DNA from: a bacterium
GTDB taxonomy: Bacteria > Bacillota > Bacilli > Lactobacillales > Streptococcaceae
NCBI GenBank assembly: GCA_905221125.1
Contig: CAJNBY010000009.1
Location: 1 to 64,000, forward strand
DNA: 64,000 bases
Direction of reading: 5' to 3'
The notes under the pieces were generated by a model. The model was not told where the DNA came from. It searched no databases and saw only the letters and a list, made by a program, of their open reading frames with translations. Both the position numbers and the translations under genes were made by a program. Positions within the stretch are counted from its first letter, which is position 1, and the number at the start of each line of letters is the position of its first letter. Shown one piece after another: positions 1-8,014 of the stretch.

Positions 1-1
1 A

Positions 2-74
2 GGCTCGGTAGCTCAGTTGGTAGAGCAATGGATTGAAGCTCCATGTGTCGGCGGTTCGATTCCGTCTCGCGCCA
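2..74 (+). tRNA. tRNA-Phe (GAA)
   Basis: Cloverleaf of 73 nt with anticodon GAA in the loop TTGAAGC and a canonical GGTTCGATTCC T-arm. CCA is not encoded. The acceptor stem has one T-C mismatch at the fourth pair (positions 5 and 70). First of six closely packed tRNAs, the arrangement usual downstream of streptococcal rRNA operons. Confidence 0.95.
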
Positions 75-86
75 TTTATATATTTT

Positions 87-167
87 GGAAGGGTAGCGAA
101 GAGGCTAAACGCGGCGGACTGTAAATCCGCTCCTTCGGGTTCGGGGGTTCGAATCCCTCCCCTTCCA
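87..167 (+). tRNA. tRNA-Tyr (GTA)
   Basis: Class II tRNA of 81 nt with anticodon GTA, a long variable arm closed by CTCCTTCGGGTTCGG, and a perfect seven-pair acceptor stem (GGAAGGG with CCCTTCC). Discriminator A, CCA not encoded. Confidence 0.96.
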
Positions 168-171
168 TTTT

Positions 172-242
172 ACGGGCATAGTTTAAAGGTAGAACTAAGG
201 TCTCCAAAACCTTCAGTGTGGGTTCAATTCCTACTGCCCGTG
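172..242 (+). tRNA. tRNA-Trp (CCA)
   Basis: Cloverleaf of 71 nt with anticodon CCA (loop TCTCCAAAA region), acceptor ACGGGCA paired with TGCCCGT, discriminator G. Only four bases separate it from tRNA-Tyr, so the cluster is almost certainly one processed transcript. Confidence 0.95.
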
Positions 243-255
243 TTAATAGAATTAT

Positions 256-329
256 GGCGGGTGTGGTGAAGTGGTTAACACACCAGATTGTGGCTCTGGC
301 ATGCGTGGGTTCGATCCCCATCACTCGCC
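256..329 (+). tRNA. tRNA-His (GTG)
   Basis: Anticodon GTG. The additional G-1 at the 5' end pairs with C73 (eight-pair acceptor, GGCGGGTG with CACTCGCC), the identity hallmark of tRNA-His. Confidence 0.96.
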
Positions 330-342
330 TATTTTATATTAT

Positions 343-414
343 TGGGGTATAGCCAAGCGGTAAGGCAAGGGACTTTGACTCCCTCATGCGTTGGTTCGAA
401 TCCAGCTACCCCAG
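343..414 (+). tRNA. tRNA-Gln (TTG)
   Basis: Cloverleaf of 72 nt with anticodon TTG in loop CTTTGAC and acceptor TGGGGTA paired with TACCCCA; discriminator G. Confidence 0.95.
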
Positions 415-423
415 TTACTATTT

Positions 424-507
424 GCCGGCGTGGCGGAATTGGCAGACGCGCTGGACTCAAAATCCAGTGTCCGCAAGGACGTGCCGGTTCGACCCCGGCC
501 GCCGGTA
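424..507 (+). tRNA. tRNA-Leu (CAA)
   Basis: Class II tRNA of 84 nt, anticodon CAA, variable arm TGTCCGCAAGGACG. The acceptor is closed by a G-T first pair. Last gene of the cluster and directly followed by a terminator. Confidence 0.95.
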
Positions 508-519
508 TAGTATAGAGCT

Positions 520-549
520 AGGAACGTAGTTAATCTTCGTTCCTTTTTT
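520..549 (+). terminator. Rho-independent terminator of the tRNA cluster
   Basis: Stem AGGAACG / CGTTCCT with an 11-nt loop, running into six T. It sits 12 bp after tRNA-Leu. Confidence 0.85.
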
Positions 550-559
550 GTATTATTTT

Positions 560-568
560 TGGTATAAT
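560..568 (+). promoter_or_regulatory. Extended -10 promoter for the GCS2-like gene
   Basis: TGGTATAAT matches the TGnTATAAT extended -10. No convincing -35 is visible. It lies 45 bp before the start codon. Confidence 0.7.
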
Positions 569-613
569 AATAGTTATTCAAATTTTATTTAGATTAAGAA
601 AGAGTAGGATAGT

Positions 614-1891
614 ATGTCTCGGTCTATCGATTTATTAAAACATCGGTATTTGAAAAATATTAAAGAAAATCCTGAATTGTTTGTCGGGATTGAGCTGGAA
701 TATCCTGTTGCAAATTTAGAAGGACTTGCTACAGATGTTGAAGTTATAAAAGATTTATTTCATTATTTACTTTCTGCTTTGGATTTCACTGTAGAAAAGG
801 TAGATGATTTTGGAAATCCTATTCAGTTAGTGGATCCGATAAGTCAGGATGCTATTTTATTTGAAGTTTCTTATACAACGATTGAGTTTGCATTTGGTAA
901 GGCTGAAACGATTCAAGAGGTCGAAAATCGTTTCAATAATTATATGAATGTAATTCAGAGAAAATTAGGCGAATCTAATCATGCTATTGTTGGCTGTGGA
1001 ATTCATCCTAACTGGGATAAAAATGAGAATTGCCCAGTAGCTTACCCACGCTATCAGATGTTGATGGATTATTTGAATTTGAGTAGAAATGTTGCTAAAT
1101 CAGATTTACATCATTTCCCTGAATATGGTGCTTTTATCTGTGGGAGTCAGGTTCAGTTGGATATTTCAAAATCCAACTACTTACGGGTGATTAATGCTTT
1201 TACCCAAATTGAAGCAGCTAAGGCTTACTTATTTGCAAACTCTGAGTTTTCGGGTGCGGATTGGGATACGAAAATTTCTAGGGATATTTTCTGGGAAGAC
1301 TCTATGCATGGTATTTATTCAGAGAATGTTGGGGTTAATGCTAGACTATTTGATGATGAAGATGATTTTTTTGACTATCTAGATCATTCTGCAATTTTTA
1401 CTGCAGAACGTGATGGGCAGACCTATTATTTTTATCCTATTCAGGTAAGGGACTATTTAGCTACGCCTGAAATCCAGGCATTTGCTCTTAATGGGGATGA
1501 GGTTATTATTTCTCCCCAAGAGAAAGATTTTGAAACTCATCGTAGTTATCAGTACCAAGACTTAACGACTCGAGGAACGGTTGAGTTTCGTAGTGTGTGT
1601 ACTCAGCCTCTTGATAGGACTTTTGCTTCCGCAGCTTTTCACTTGGGATTAGTAGTTCATTTAGACAAGTTAGAAGCTTACTTAGAAACAGCACCTTTCT
1701 TTAAAGTATTTGGTAGAAATTACAAATTTTTAAGGCGACAATTTTCTAAGAAAAAGCTTACAGATGAGGAGAAAACTGCGATTATAGAGTTTTCAAAAGA
1801 TTTACTCTTGCAAGCTGATGAAGGACTGAAGATGAGAAATAAGCAAGAAACGACCTATTTACAGCCTTTGAAAGAAGAATTGGGGCTATAA
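614..1891 (+). CDS. GCS2-family carboxylate-amine ligase (glutamate-cysteine ligase-like)
   Basis: Protein of 425 residues with the fold-typical opening ELFVGIELEYPV at about residues 21-32, resembling the GCS2 / YbdK-type ATP-dependent carboxylate-amine ligases that form gamma-glutamyl amides. The central stretch VGCGIHPNW and the late TRGTVEFRSVC also fit the family. The true substrate cannot be read from sequence; pneumococcal orthologues are labelled gamma-glutamylcysteine synthetase-like, but most pneumococci import glutathione. Start chosen after AGAGTAGG. It is monocistronic, between the tRNA terminator and the thrC promoter. Confidence 0.8.
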   Translation: MSRSIDLLKHRYLKNIKENPELFVGIELEYPVANLEGLATDVEVIKDLFHYLLSALDFTVEKVDDFGNPIQLVDPISQDAILFEVSYTTIEFAFGKAETIQEVENRFNNYMNVIQRKLGESNHAIVGCGIHPNWDKNENCPVAYPRYQMLMDYLNLSRNVAKSDLHHFPEYGAFICGSQVQLDISKSNYLRVINAFTQIEAAKAYLFANSEFSGADWDTKISRDIFWEDSMHGIYSENVGVNARLFDDEDDFFDYLDHSAIFTAERDGQTYYFYPIQVRDYLATPEIQAFALNGDEVIISPQEKDFETHRSYQYQDLTTRGTVEFRSVCTQPLDRTFASAAFHLGLVVHLDKLEAYLETAPFFKVFGRNYKFLRRQFSKKKLTDEEKTAIIEFSKDLLLQADEGLKMRNKQETTYLQPLKEELGL

Positions 1892-1926
1892 TTTCTCTTA
1901 CAAAGGGAGAATTTTCTGAAAAATCA

Positions 1927-1935
1927 TGATATAAT
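1927..1935 (+). promoter_or_regulatory. thrC promoter (extended -10)
   Basis: TGATATAAT (TGn + TATAAT), 31 bp before the thrC start codon. No clear -35. Confidence 0.7.
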
Positions 1936-1966
1936 GGAAGAGACTATAGATAAAGGATAGAGAGTA

Positions 1967-3451
1967 ATGACATTAGTTTATCAATCAACGCGTGATGCCA
2001 ACAATACAGTAACTGCCAGCCAAGCAATTTTGCAAGGTTTGGCGACGGACGGTGGTTTGTTTACACCGCTTACTTATCCAAAGGTAGATTTGGATTTTGA
2101 AACATTAAAAGATGCTTCTTACCAAGAAGTGGCTAAATTAGTTTTATCAGCATTTTTAGATGACTTTACAGCTGAAGAGTTGGACTACTGTATCAACAAT
2201 GCCTACGATAGCAAGTTTGATACTCCAGCTATCGCACCATTAGTGAAATTAGACGGGCAATACAATCTGGAGCTTTTCCATGGTTCAACAATTGCTTTTA
2301 AGGATATGGCCTTGTCTATTTTGCCATACTTTATGACAACAGCTGCTAAGAAGCATGGTTTGGAGAACAAGATTGTCATCTTAACAGCGACATCTGGTGA
2401 TACTGGGAAAGCTGCTATGGCAGGGTTTGCGGATGTTCCTGGTACTGAGATTATCGTCTTTTATCCAAAGGATGGTGTCAGCAAGGTACAAGAGTTGCAA
2501 ATGACCACTCAGACTGGCGACAATACTCATGTTATCGCTATTGATGGTAACTTTGATGATGCCCAAACTAATGTGAAGCATATGTTTAACGATGTAGCCC
2601 TTCGTGAAAAGTTGGCTACCAATAAACTGCAATTTTCATCAGCTAACTCTATGAATATTGGCCGTTTGGTGCCACAGATTGTCTACTATGTTTATGCTTA
2701 CGCTCAGTTGGTTAAGACTGGTGAGATTGTGGCTGGTGATAAGGTCAACTTCACAGTACCAACAGGAAACTTTGGAAATATCTTGGCTGCCTTTTATGCT
2801 AAGCAAATTGGTCTGCCAGTTGGTAAATTAATCTGTGCTTCAAATGACAACAATGTTTTGACAGACTTCTTCAAGACACGTGTTTACGACAAGAAACGTG
2901 AGTTTAAAGTCACAACTAGTCCATCTATGGATATCTTAGTATCTTCAAACTTGGAGCGTCTCATTTTCCACCTTTTAGGAAATGATGCGGTTAAGACGGC
3001 TGAACTCATGAATGCCTTGAATACACAAGGACAATATGAATTGACAGATTTTGATGCTGAGATTCTGGAGCTCTTTGCGGCTGAATATGCGACTGAGGAA
3101 GAAACAGCATTAGAAATCAAGCGTGTTTATCAAACAGATGCCTATATTGAGGATCCACATACGGCGGTTGCCTCAGCAGTGTATAGAAAATACCAAGCGT
3201 CTACTGGCGATGTGACTAAGACAGTGATTGCTTCAACAGCGAGTCCATACAAGTTCCCAGTGGTTGCAGTAGAAGCTGTAACTGGAAAATCAGGGCTTGG
3301 CGACTTTGAAGCCTTGGCTCAATTACATGAAATCTCAGGAGTGGCTGTGCCACCAGCAGTTGATGGCCTTGAAACAGCGCCGGTTCGTCACAAGACAACT
3401 GTGGCAGCTGCTGACATGCAAGCAGCGGTTGAGGCTTATCTAGGGCTTTAA
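1967..3451 (+). CDS. thrC: Threonine synthase
   Basis: PLP enzyme of 494 residues converting O-phosphohomoserine to threonine, the last step of threonine synthesis in the cytosol. The PLP lysine is K112 in HGSTIAFKDMAL; the cofactor-phosphate loop TATSGDTGKAA is at 140-150, and the N-terminal YQSTRD...GLATDGGLFTP signature is present. Length is normal for the longer fungal/streptococcal class. Start follows GGATAGAGAGTA. It has its own promoter and terminator. Confidence 0.96.
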   Translation: MTLVYQSTRDANNTVTASQAILQGLATDGGLFTPLTYPKVDLDFETLKDASYQEVAKLVLSAFLDDFTAEELDYCINNAYDSKFDTPAIAPLVKLDGQYNLELFHGSTIAFKDMALSILPYFMTTAAKKHGLENKIVILTATSGDTGKAAMAGFADVPGTEIIVFYPKDGVSKVQELQMTTQTGDNTHVIAIDGNFDDAQTNVKHMFNDVALREKLATNKLQFSSANSMNIGRLVPQIVYYVYAYAQLVKTGEIVAGDKVNFTVPTGNFGNILAAFYAKQIGLPVGKLICASNDNNVLTDFFKTRVYDKKREFKVTTSPSMDILVSSNLERLIFHLLGNDAVKTAELMNALNTQGQYELTDFDAEILELFAAEYATEEETALEIKRVYQTDAYIEDPHTAVASAVYRKYQASTGDVTKTVIASTASPYKFPVVAVEAVTGKSGLGDFEALAQLHEISGVAVPPAVDGLETAPVRHKTTVAAADMQAAVEAYLGL

Positions 3452-3463
3452 GACAGAGGGAGT

Positions 3464-3496
3464 AAACTCGGTTGGGAAACCAACTGAGTTTCTTTT
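3464..3496 (+). terminator. thrC terminator
   Basis: Twelve-pair stem AAACTCGGTTGG / CCAACTGAGTTT (one G-T pair) closed by a GAAA tetraloop, then TCTTTT. It ends just before the Shine-Dalgarno of the MATE gene. Confidence 0.85.
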
Positions 3497-3511
3497 CATC
3501 AGGAGGAGAGA

Positions 3512-4792
3512 TTGTTTAAGAAAAATAAAGACATTCTTAATATTGCCTTACCAGCTATGGGTGAAAACTTTTTGCAGATGCTCATGGGAATGGTGGACAG
3601 TTATTTGGTTGCTCATTTAGGATTGATAGCTATTTCAGGTGTTTCAGTAGCTGGTAATATTATCACCATTTATCAGGCGATTTTCATTGCTCTGGGGGCA
3701 GCTATTTCTAGTGTTATTTCAAAAAGTTTGGGTCAGAAGAATCAGTCTAAGCTAGCCTATCATGTGACTGAGGCGTTAAAAATTACTTTACTATTAAGTT
3801 TCCTTTTAGGAGCTTTGTCTATCTTCGCTGGACAAGAGATGATAGGACTTTTGGGAACTGAGCAGGCTGTGGCCGAGAGTGGTGGACTCTACTTATCTTT
3901 GGTAGGCGGATCGATTGTTCTCTTGGGCTTGATGACGAGTCTAGGTGCCTTGATTCGTGCAACGCATAATCCGCGTCTGCCTCTTTATGTCAGCCTCTTG
4001 TCAAATGCCTTGAATATTCTCTTTTCCAGTCTAGCTATTTTTGTACTGGATATGGGGATAGCGGGTGTTGCTTGGGGGACTATTCTGTCTCGTTTGGTTG
4101 GTCTTGTGATTTTGTGGTCACAATTAAAACTGCCTTATACGAAACCGACTTTTGGTTTAGATAAGGAACTGTTGACCTTGGCTTTACCAGCAGCTGGAGA
4201 GCGACTTATGATGCGGGCTGGAGATGTAGTGATCATTGCCTTGGTCGTTTCTTTTGGGACGGAGGCAGTGGCTGGAAATGCGGTCGGAGAAGTCTTGACC
4301 CAGTTTAACTATATGCCTGCCTTTGGTGTGGCTACGGCAACGGTTATGCTGGTGGCTCGAGCAGTTGGGGAGGAGGATTGGAAAAGAGTCGCTAGTTTGA
4401 GCAAGCAAACCTTTTGGCTTTCTCTGTTTCTCATGTTGCCCTTGACCTTCAGTATCTATGCCTTAGGAATACCACTGACTCATCTCTATACGACTGATCC
4501 TCTGGCGGTGGAGGCTAGTGTGCTAGTGACACTTTTTTCACTACTTGGTACTCCCATGGCGACAGGGACAGTTATTTATACGGCAGTTTGGCAGGGTTTG
4601 GGGAATGCTCGGCTTCCCTTTTATGCGACAAGTATAGGAATGTGGTGTATCCGCATTGGGACAGCCTATCTGATGGGAATTGTTCTTGGTTGGGGTTTGC
4701 CTGGTATTTGGGCCGGAACTCTTTTGGATAATGGTTTTCGTTGGTTATTTCTACGCTACCGTTACCAGCGTTATATGAGCTTGAAAGGATAG
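3512..4792 (+). CDS. MATE family multidrug/Na+ antiporter
   Basis: Integral membrane protein of 426 residues with about 12 hydrophobic segments and two MATE repeats (LPAMGENFLQMLMGMVDSYL near residue 15; LPAAGERLMMRAGDVV near 228). MATE proteins export cationic drugs using Na+ or H+ gradients; the substrate is unknown here. The start is TTG, placed 5 nt after a strong AGGAGG, and no better ATG lies nearby. The HAD phosphatase gene begins 3 bp after the stop, so the two form an operon. Confidence 0.9.
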   Translation: MFKKNKDILNIALPAMGENFLQMLMGMVDSYLVAHLGLIAISGVSVAGNIITIYQAIFIALGAAISSVISKSLGQKNQSKLAYHVTEALKITLLLSFLLGALSIFAGQEMIGLLGTEQAVAESGGLYLSLVGGSIVLLGLMTSLGALIRATHNPRLPLYVSLLSNALNILFSSLAIFVLDMGIAGVAWGTILSRLVGLVILWSQLKLPYTKPTFGLDKELLTLALPAAGERLMMRAGDVVIIALVVSFGTEAVAGNAVGEVLTQFNYMPAFGVATATVMLVARAVGEEDWKRVASLSKQTFWLSLFLMLPLTFSIYALGIPLTHLYTTDPLAVEASVLVTLFSLLGTPMATGTVIYTAVWQGLGNARLPFYATSIGMWCIRIGTAYLMGIVLGWGLPGIWAGTLLDNGFRWLFLRYRYQRYMSLKG

Positions 4793-4795
4793 GAA

Positions 4796-5413
4796 ATGCA
4801 AAAAACAGCTTTTATTTGGGATTTAGACGGGACTTTATTGGACTCTTACGAAGCGATTTTATCAGGGATTGAGGAGACTTTTGCTCAGTTTTCCATTCCT
4901 TATGATAAGGAGAAAGTGAGAGAGTTTATCCTCAAGTATTCGGTGCAGGATTTGCTTGTGCAGATGGCAGAAGAGAGAAAACTGGATGTGGGAGTGCTAA
5001 ATCAGGTGCGTGCCCAGAGTTTGGCTGAAAAGAATGCCCAGGTAGTCTTAATGCCAGGTGCGCGTGAGGTGTTGGCTTGGGCAGACCAAGTAGGGATTCG
5101 GAACTTTGTTTACACTCATAAGGGAGACAATGCTTTTGCCATTCTAAGAGACTTGGGGTTGGAATCCTATTTTACAGAGATTTTAACCAGTCAGAGTGGC
5201 TTTGCGCGGAAGCCAAGTCCAGAAGCGGCTACTTATCTGTTAGACAAGTATCAGCTGAATCCTGATAACACCTATTATATAGGGGATCGGACTCTGGATG
5301 TGGAATTTGCTCAGAATAGTGAGATTCAAAGCATTAATTTTTTGGAGTCATCTTATGAAGGCAATCATAGGATTCAAAAACTAGCAGATATTCCTTACAT
5401 TTTTGGGGATTAG
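4796..5413 (+). CDS. HAD-superfamily phosphatase (phosphoglycolate phosphatase-like)
   Basis: Protein of 205 residues with motif I DLDGTLLDS (residues 9-17, nucleophile D9), motif III lysine near RKPSPEA and motif IV YIGDRTLDVEFA. The helical cap between motifs I and II places it in the subfamily I phosphoglycolate phosphatase/beta-phosphoglucomutase group. Substrate undetermined. Cotranscribed with the MATE exporter (3-bp gap). Confidence 0.9.
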   Translation: MQKTAFIWDLDGTLLDSYEAILSGIEETFAQFSIPYDKEKVREFILKYSVQDLLVQMAEERKLDVGVLNQVRAQSLAEKNAQVVLMPGAREVLAWADQVGIRNFVYTHKGDNAFAILRDLGLESYFTEILTSQSGFARKPSPEAATYLLDKYQLNPDNTYYIGDRTLDVEFAQNSEIQSINFLESSYEGNHRIQKLADIPYIFGD

Positions 5414-5449
5414 GAACGATAAGATTGTGTCAGTTTTGTGACAGAGACC

Positions 5450-5485
5450 TAACAAACTATTTCAAGTAATCGAGTTTGTTACAAT
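5450..5485 (+). promoter_or_regulatory. Inverted repeat overlapping an extended -10 box
   Basis: A perfect 9-bp inverted repeat, TAACAAACT and AGTTTGTTA, separated by 14 bp. Its right arm overlaps TGTTACAAT, an extended -10. A start near 5492 would give only about 35 nt before the terminator at 5507-5527. This may be an operator, or the promoter of a very short RNA ahead of the LysM gene. Confidence 0.4.
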
Positions 5486-5506
5486 GAATAGACAGTTCTG
5501 TTAAAT

Positions 5507-5527
5507 AGGCCCGGGAGGGCTTTTTTT
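5507..5527 (+). terminator. Terminator between the HAD gene and the LysM gene
   Basis: Stem AGGCCC / GGGCTT with loop GGGA followed by a T-run. It would end transcription from the MATE-HAD operon and any short transcript from the upstream -10. Confidence 0.75.
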
Positions 5528-5539
5528 CTGCATTTTTTG

Positions 5540-5548
5540 TGTTATGAT
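5540..5548 (+). promoter_or_regulatory. Promoter of the LysM surface-protein gene
   Basis: TGTTATGAT, an extended -10, 33 bp before the ATG. The pneumococcal orthologue spr1875 is reported in the WalR regulon; half-sites TGTTAC (5477-5482) and TGTTAA are present, but not in a clean WalR spacing. Confidence 0.55.
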
Positions 5549-5581
5549 AGACAGGTACTCATTTGAAAGGAATTTGAAAGA

Positions 5582-6784
5582 ATGAAGAAAAGAATATTAT
5601 TAGCGTCAACAGTAGCCTTGTCATTTGCCCCAGTATTGGCAACTCAAGCAGAAGAAGTTCTTTGGACTGCACGTAGTGTTGAGTAAATCCAAAACGATTT
5701 GACTAAAACGGACAATAAAACAAGTTATACAGTTCAGTATGGTGATACTTTGAGCAACATTGCAGAAGCCTTGGGTGTAGATGTCACAGTTCTTGCGAAT
5801 TTGAATAAAATCACTAATATGGACTTGATTTTCCCAGAAACTGTTTTGACAACGACTGTCAATGAAGCAGAAGAAGTAACAGAAGTTGAAATCCAAACTC
5901 CTCAAGCAGACTCTAGTGAAGAAGTGACAACTGCGACAGCAGATTTGACAACCAATCAAGTGACCGTTGATGATCAAACTGTTCAGGTTGCAGACCTTTC
6001 TCAACCGATTGCAGAGGCTCCAAAAGCGGTAGAAGCTCCAAGCACAAAAGAAGTAGCATCATATTCAGAAGTTGCAGAGACAGTGACTGCTTCAGAAGAC
6101 GTGGCATCATCTACAAACACTTCTACTTCAACGGAGCAAACAGCCGAAACAATCAGTCCATTTGAAGAAGCAGCTCCTCAGGTAACGACTCTAGCTGAGA
6201 AAGAGGAAACTCAAGCAAACCCACAAGCTGCTTCAACAGTGGAAGCAACTACAACTCCAGTAGAAGAAAAAGTAACGGAAACAACTGCAACAAGTTCAGA
6301 AGAAGCAAAAGAATCATCATCAAGTGAAGCTACACCAGCAGTTTCTACTTATCAACCGGAAGTGACAAAAACAGCTTCAACAACTTACGCGGCTCCAGCT
6401 GCACCTGATTATGCTGGACTTGCAGTAGCAAAATCTGAAAATGCAGGCCTTCAACCACAAACGGCTGCCTTTAAAGAAGAAATTGCTAACTTGTTTGGCA
6501 TCACATCCTTTAGTGGTTACCGTCCAGGAGACAGTGGAGATCACGGAAAAGGTTTGGCTATCGACTTTATGGTACCAGAAGGTTCAGAACTAGGGGATAA
6601 GATTGCGGAATACGCTATTCAAAATATGGCCAGCCGTGGCATTAGTTATATCATCTGGAAACAACGTTTCTATGCTCCATTCGATAGTAAATATGGACCA
6701 GCTAATACTTGGAATCCAATGCCAGACCGTGGTAGCGTGACAGAAAACCACTATGATCACGTTCACGTTTCAATGAATGGATAA
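5582..6784 (+). pseudogene. LysM-domain secreted surface protein (spr1875/SP_2063 type), nonsense-interrupted
   Basis: The reading frame starts MKKRILLASTVALSFAPVLA, a signal peptide, and is stopped after residue 34 by TAA at 5684-5686. It then continues in the same frame without shift to 6784, giving 400 codons counting the stop. Past the stop come a LysM motif (SYTVQYGDTLSNIAEALGVD), a long Thr/Ser/Glu-rich linker and a C-terminal domain with GYRPGDSGDHGKGLAIDFMV. The pneumococcal protein, as I recall it, has Gln (CAA) here, so one C-to-T change explains the break. No ribosome site precedes the internal TTG at 5699, so the LysM part is probably not made. Confidence 0.85.
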
Positions 6785-6808
6785 ACCAGACTTGGTAATA
6801 TCATTTTG

Positions 6809-6858
6809 ACGAATGAGATCTAGCTTTCGTGATAGGAAGCGAGTCTCGTTCGTTTTTT
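6809..6858 (+). terminator. Terminator after the LysM pseudogene
   Basis: Ten-pair stem ACGAATGAGA / TCTCGTTCGT (one G-T pair) around a 25-nt loop containing a smaller AGCTTTC hairpin, ending in TTTTTT. Confidence 0.7.
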
Positions 6859-6918
6859 GTTTGTCAATTTGAATGGAAAATGGAGAGTCACCATCTTGTA
6901 ATGACTCAAGCATAATTA

Positions 6919-6973
6919 TTGCAATCCATTTTACTTTGTATTATAATTGATTAGTCAACTATTGATAAGTCAA
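6919..6973 (+). promoter_or_regulatory. Promoter and tandem operator of the marR operon
   Basis: A near-consensus promoter, TTGCAA - 17 bp - TATAAT (6942-6947). Immediately downstream are two copies of a 12-mer dyad, TTGATTAGTCAA and TTGATAAGTCAA, spaced exactly 15 bp apart. The first overlaps the last base of the -10 and the second covers the transcript start region. This is the layout expected for autorepression by the MarR protein encoded next. Confidence 0.75.
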
Positions 6974-6989
6974 TAGAAAGGGATAAGAA

Positions 6990-7415
6990 ATGATAGAGAT
7001 TCAAGATTTACTGTATCAACTACGATTGTCTGAGCAAGCGAGCACGCAATTGTTTGAAAAAAGGCTTGGGATTAGTTTGACACGGTATCAGATTTTATTG
7101 TTTTTGCTGGAGAATTCTCCCTGTAATCAAATGGCGGTTCAGGAGCGTTTGAAGATTGATCAGGCTGCTTTGACACGGCATTTCAAGATTTTGGAAAAGG
7201 AAGGTTTGGTGGAGCGCCATCGCAATCCTGAAAATCAGCGGGAAGTCTTGGTAGAGGCTACGAAGTATGCCAAGGAGCAGTTAGTGGTGAATCCTCCTCT
7301 GAAGCATATCAAGGTTCAGGAAGCGATGGAAAGTATCTTAACAGAGTCTGAGAGAACAGAACTCAGTCGTTTATTAAATAAATTGGTTTTGGGTATTGAA
7401 AATATAGAGATTTAA
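6990..7415 (+). CDS. MarR-family transcriptional regulator
   Basis: Protein of 141 residues with a winged helix: helix-turn-helix MAVQERLKIDQAALTRHFKILEKEGLVERH at about residues 48-77 and the wing RNPENQREVLVEATKYA following. MarR dimers bind dyads near promoters and release on ligand binding. The 15-bp-spaced dyads in its promoter suggest autoregulation. The gene is followed 10 bp later by a DUF1304 membrane protein that is probably cotranscribed. Confidence 0.9.
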   Translation: MIEIQDLLYQLRLSEQASTQLFEKRLGISLTRYQILLFLLENSPCNQMAVQERLKIDQAALTRHFKILEKEGLVERHRNPENQREVLVEATKYAKEQLVVNPPLKHIKVQEAMESILTESERTELSRLLNKLVLGIENIEI

Positions 7416-7425
7416 GGAGAAATAG

Positions 7426-7788
7426 ATGTCAATTATTACAATCATTTTAGCAACGATCGTTGCTTTGGAGCATTTTTACATTTTTTATTTGGAAAGTATT
7501 GCAACGCAATCAGATGCGACTAGTCGTGTCTTTAATATGGAAAAGGAAGAACTGGCTCGTCCGTCGGTAAGCTCACTGTTCAAAAATCAAGGGATTTATA
7601 ACGCTCTGCTAGGAGTCTTTCTCTTGTATGGGATTTATTTCTCACAGAATTTAGAAATTGTGACGATTTTTGTCTTATTTGTGATTGGGGCTGCGGCTTA
7701 TGGCTCTCTCACAGCAGATAAGAAAATTATTTTGAAGCAAGGTGGACCAGCTATTTTGGCCTTGATTAGTATTTTACTCTTTAAATAA
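7426..7788 (+). CDS. DUF1304 family membrane protein
   Basis: Membrane protein of 120 residues with about four hydrophobic segments (roughly residues 2-22, 49-68, 74-92 and 100-118) and the DUF1304 pattern LEHFYIFYLESIATQS near the N-terminus. No biochemical function is established for the family. Pairing with a MarR regulator suggests a stress- or compound-induced role, which is inference. RBS AAGGAGA. Confidence 0.85.
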   Translation: MSIITIILATIVALEHFYIFYLESIATQSDATSRVFNMEKEELARPSVSSLFKNQGIYNALLGVFLLYGIYFSQNLEIVTIFVLFVIGAAAYGSLTADKKIILKQGGPAILALISILLFK

Positions 7789-7792
7789 GTTC

Positions 7793-7905
7793 ATACTCTT
7801 CGAAAATCTCTTCAAACCACGTCAGTTTTATCTGCAACCTCAAAGCTGTGCTTTGAGCAACCTGCGGCTAGCTTCCTAGTTTGCTCTTTGATTTTCATTG
7901 AGTAT
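7793..7905 (+). repeat. BOX element, internally deleted
   Basis: The element begins ATACTCTTCGAAAATC and ends GATTTTCATTGAGTAT, the imperfect terminal inverted repeats of pneumococcal BOX elements. It contains the boxA start (CTTCAAACCACGTCAG), the end of a boxB unit (CAACCTCAAAGCTGTGCTTTGAG) and boxC. The rest of boxA and the start of boxB are missing, as if lost by recombination between CGTCAG sequences. Confidence 0.85.
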
Positions 7906-8014
7906 CAGAGACCAAACCTAGCCTCGCTAGTCCTTTTTACTCCAGAATAAGGGAAATATGTTATACTTGTTTTTAAGAAAAGAGTCTCATTGAATTGGTT
8001 GTAAGGAGCTATAA

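Noticed and set aside
33..581. Several open frames of 65-82 codons on both strands across the tRNA cluster
   Set aside because: They run through six well-formed tRNA genes, and their peptides are translations of T-arm and D-arm sequence.
5430..5580. A WalR operator upstream of the LysM gene
   Set aside because: TGTCA/TGTGA and TGTTAC/TGTTAA half-sites occur, but none has the spacing of the WalR direct repeat.
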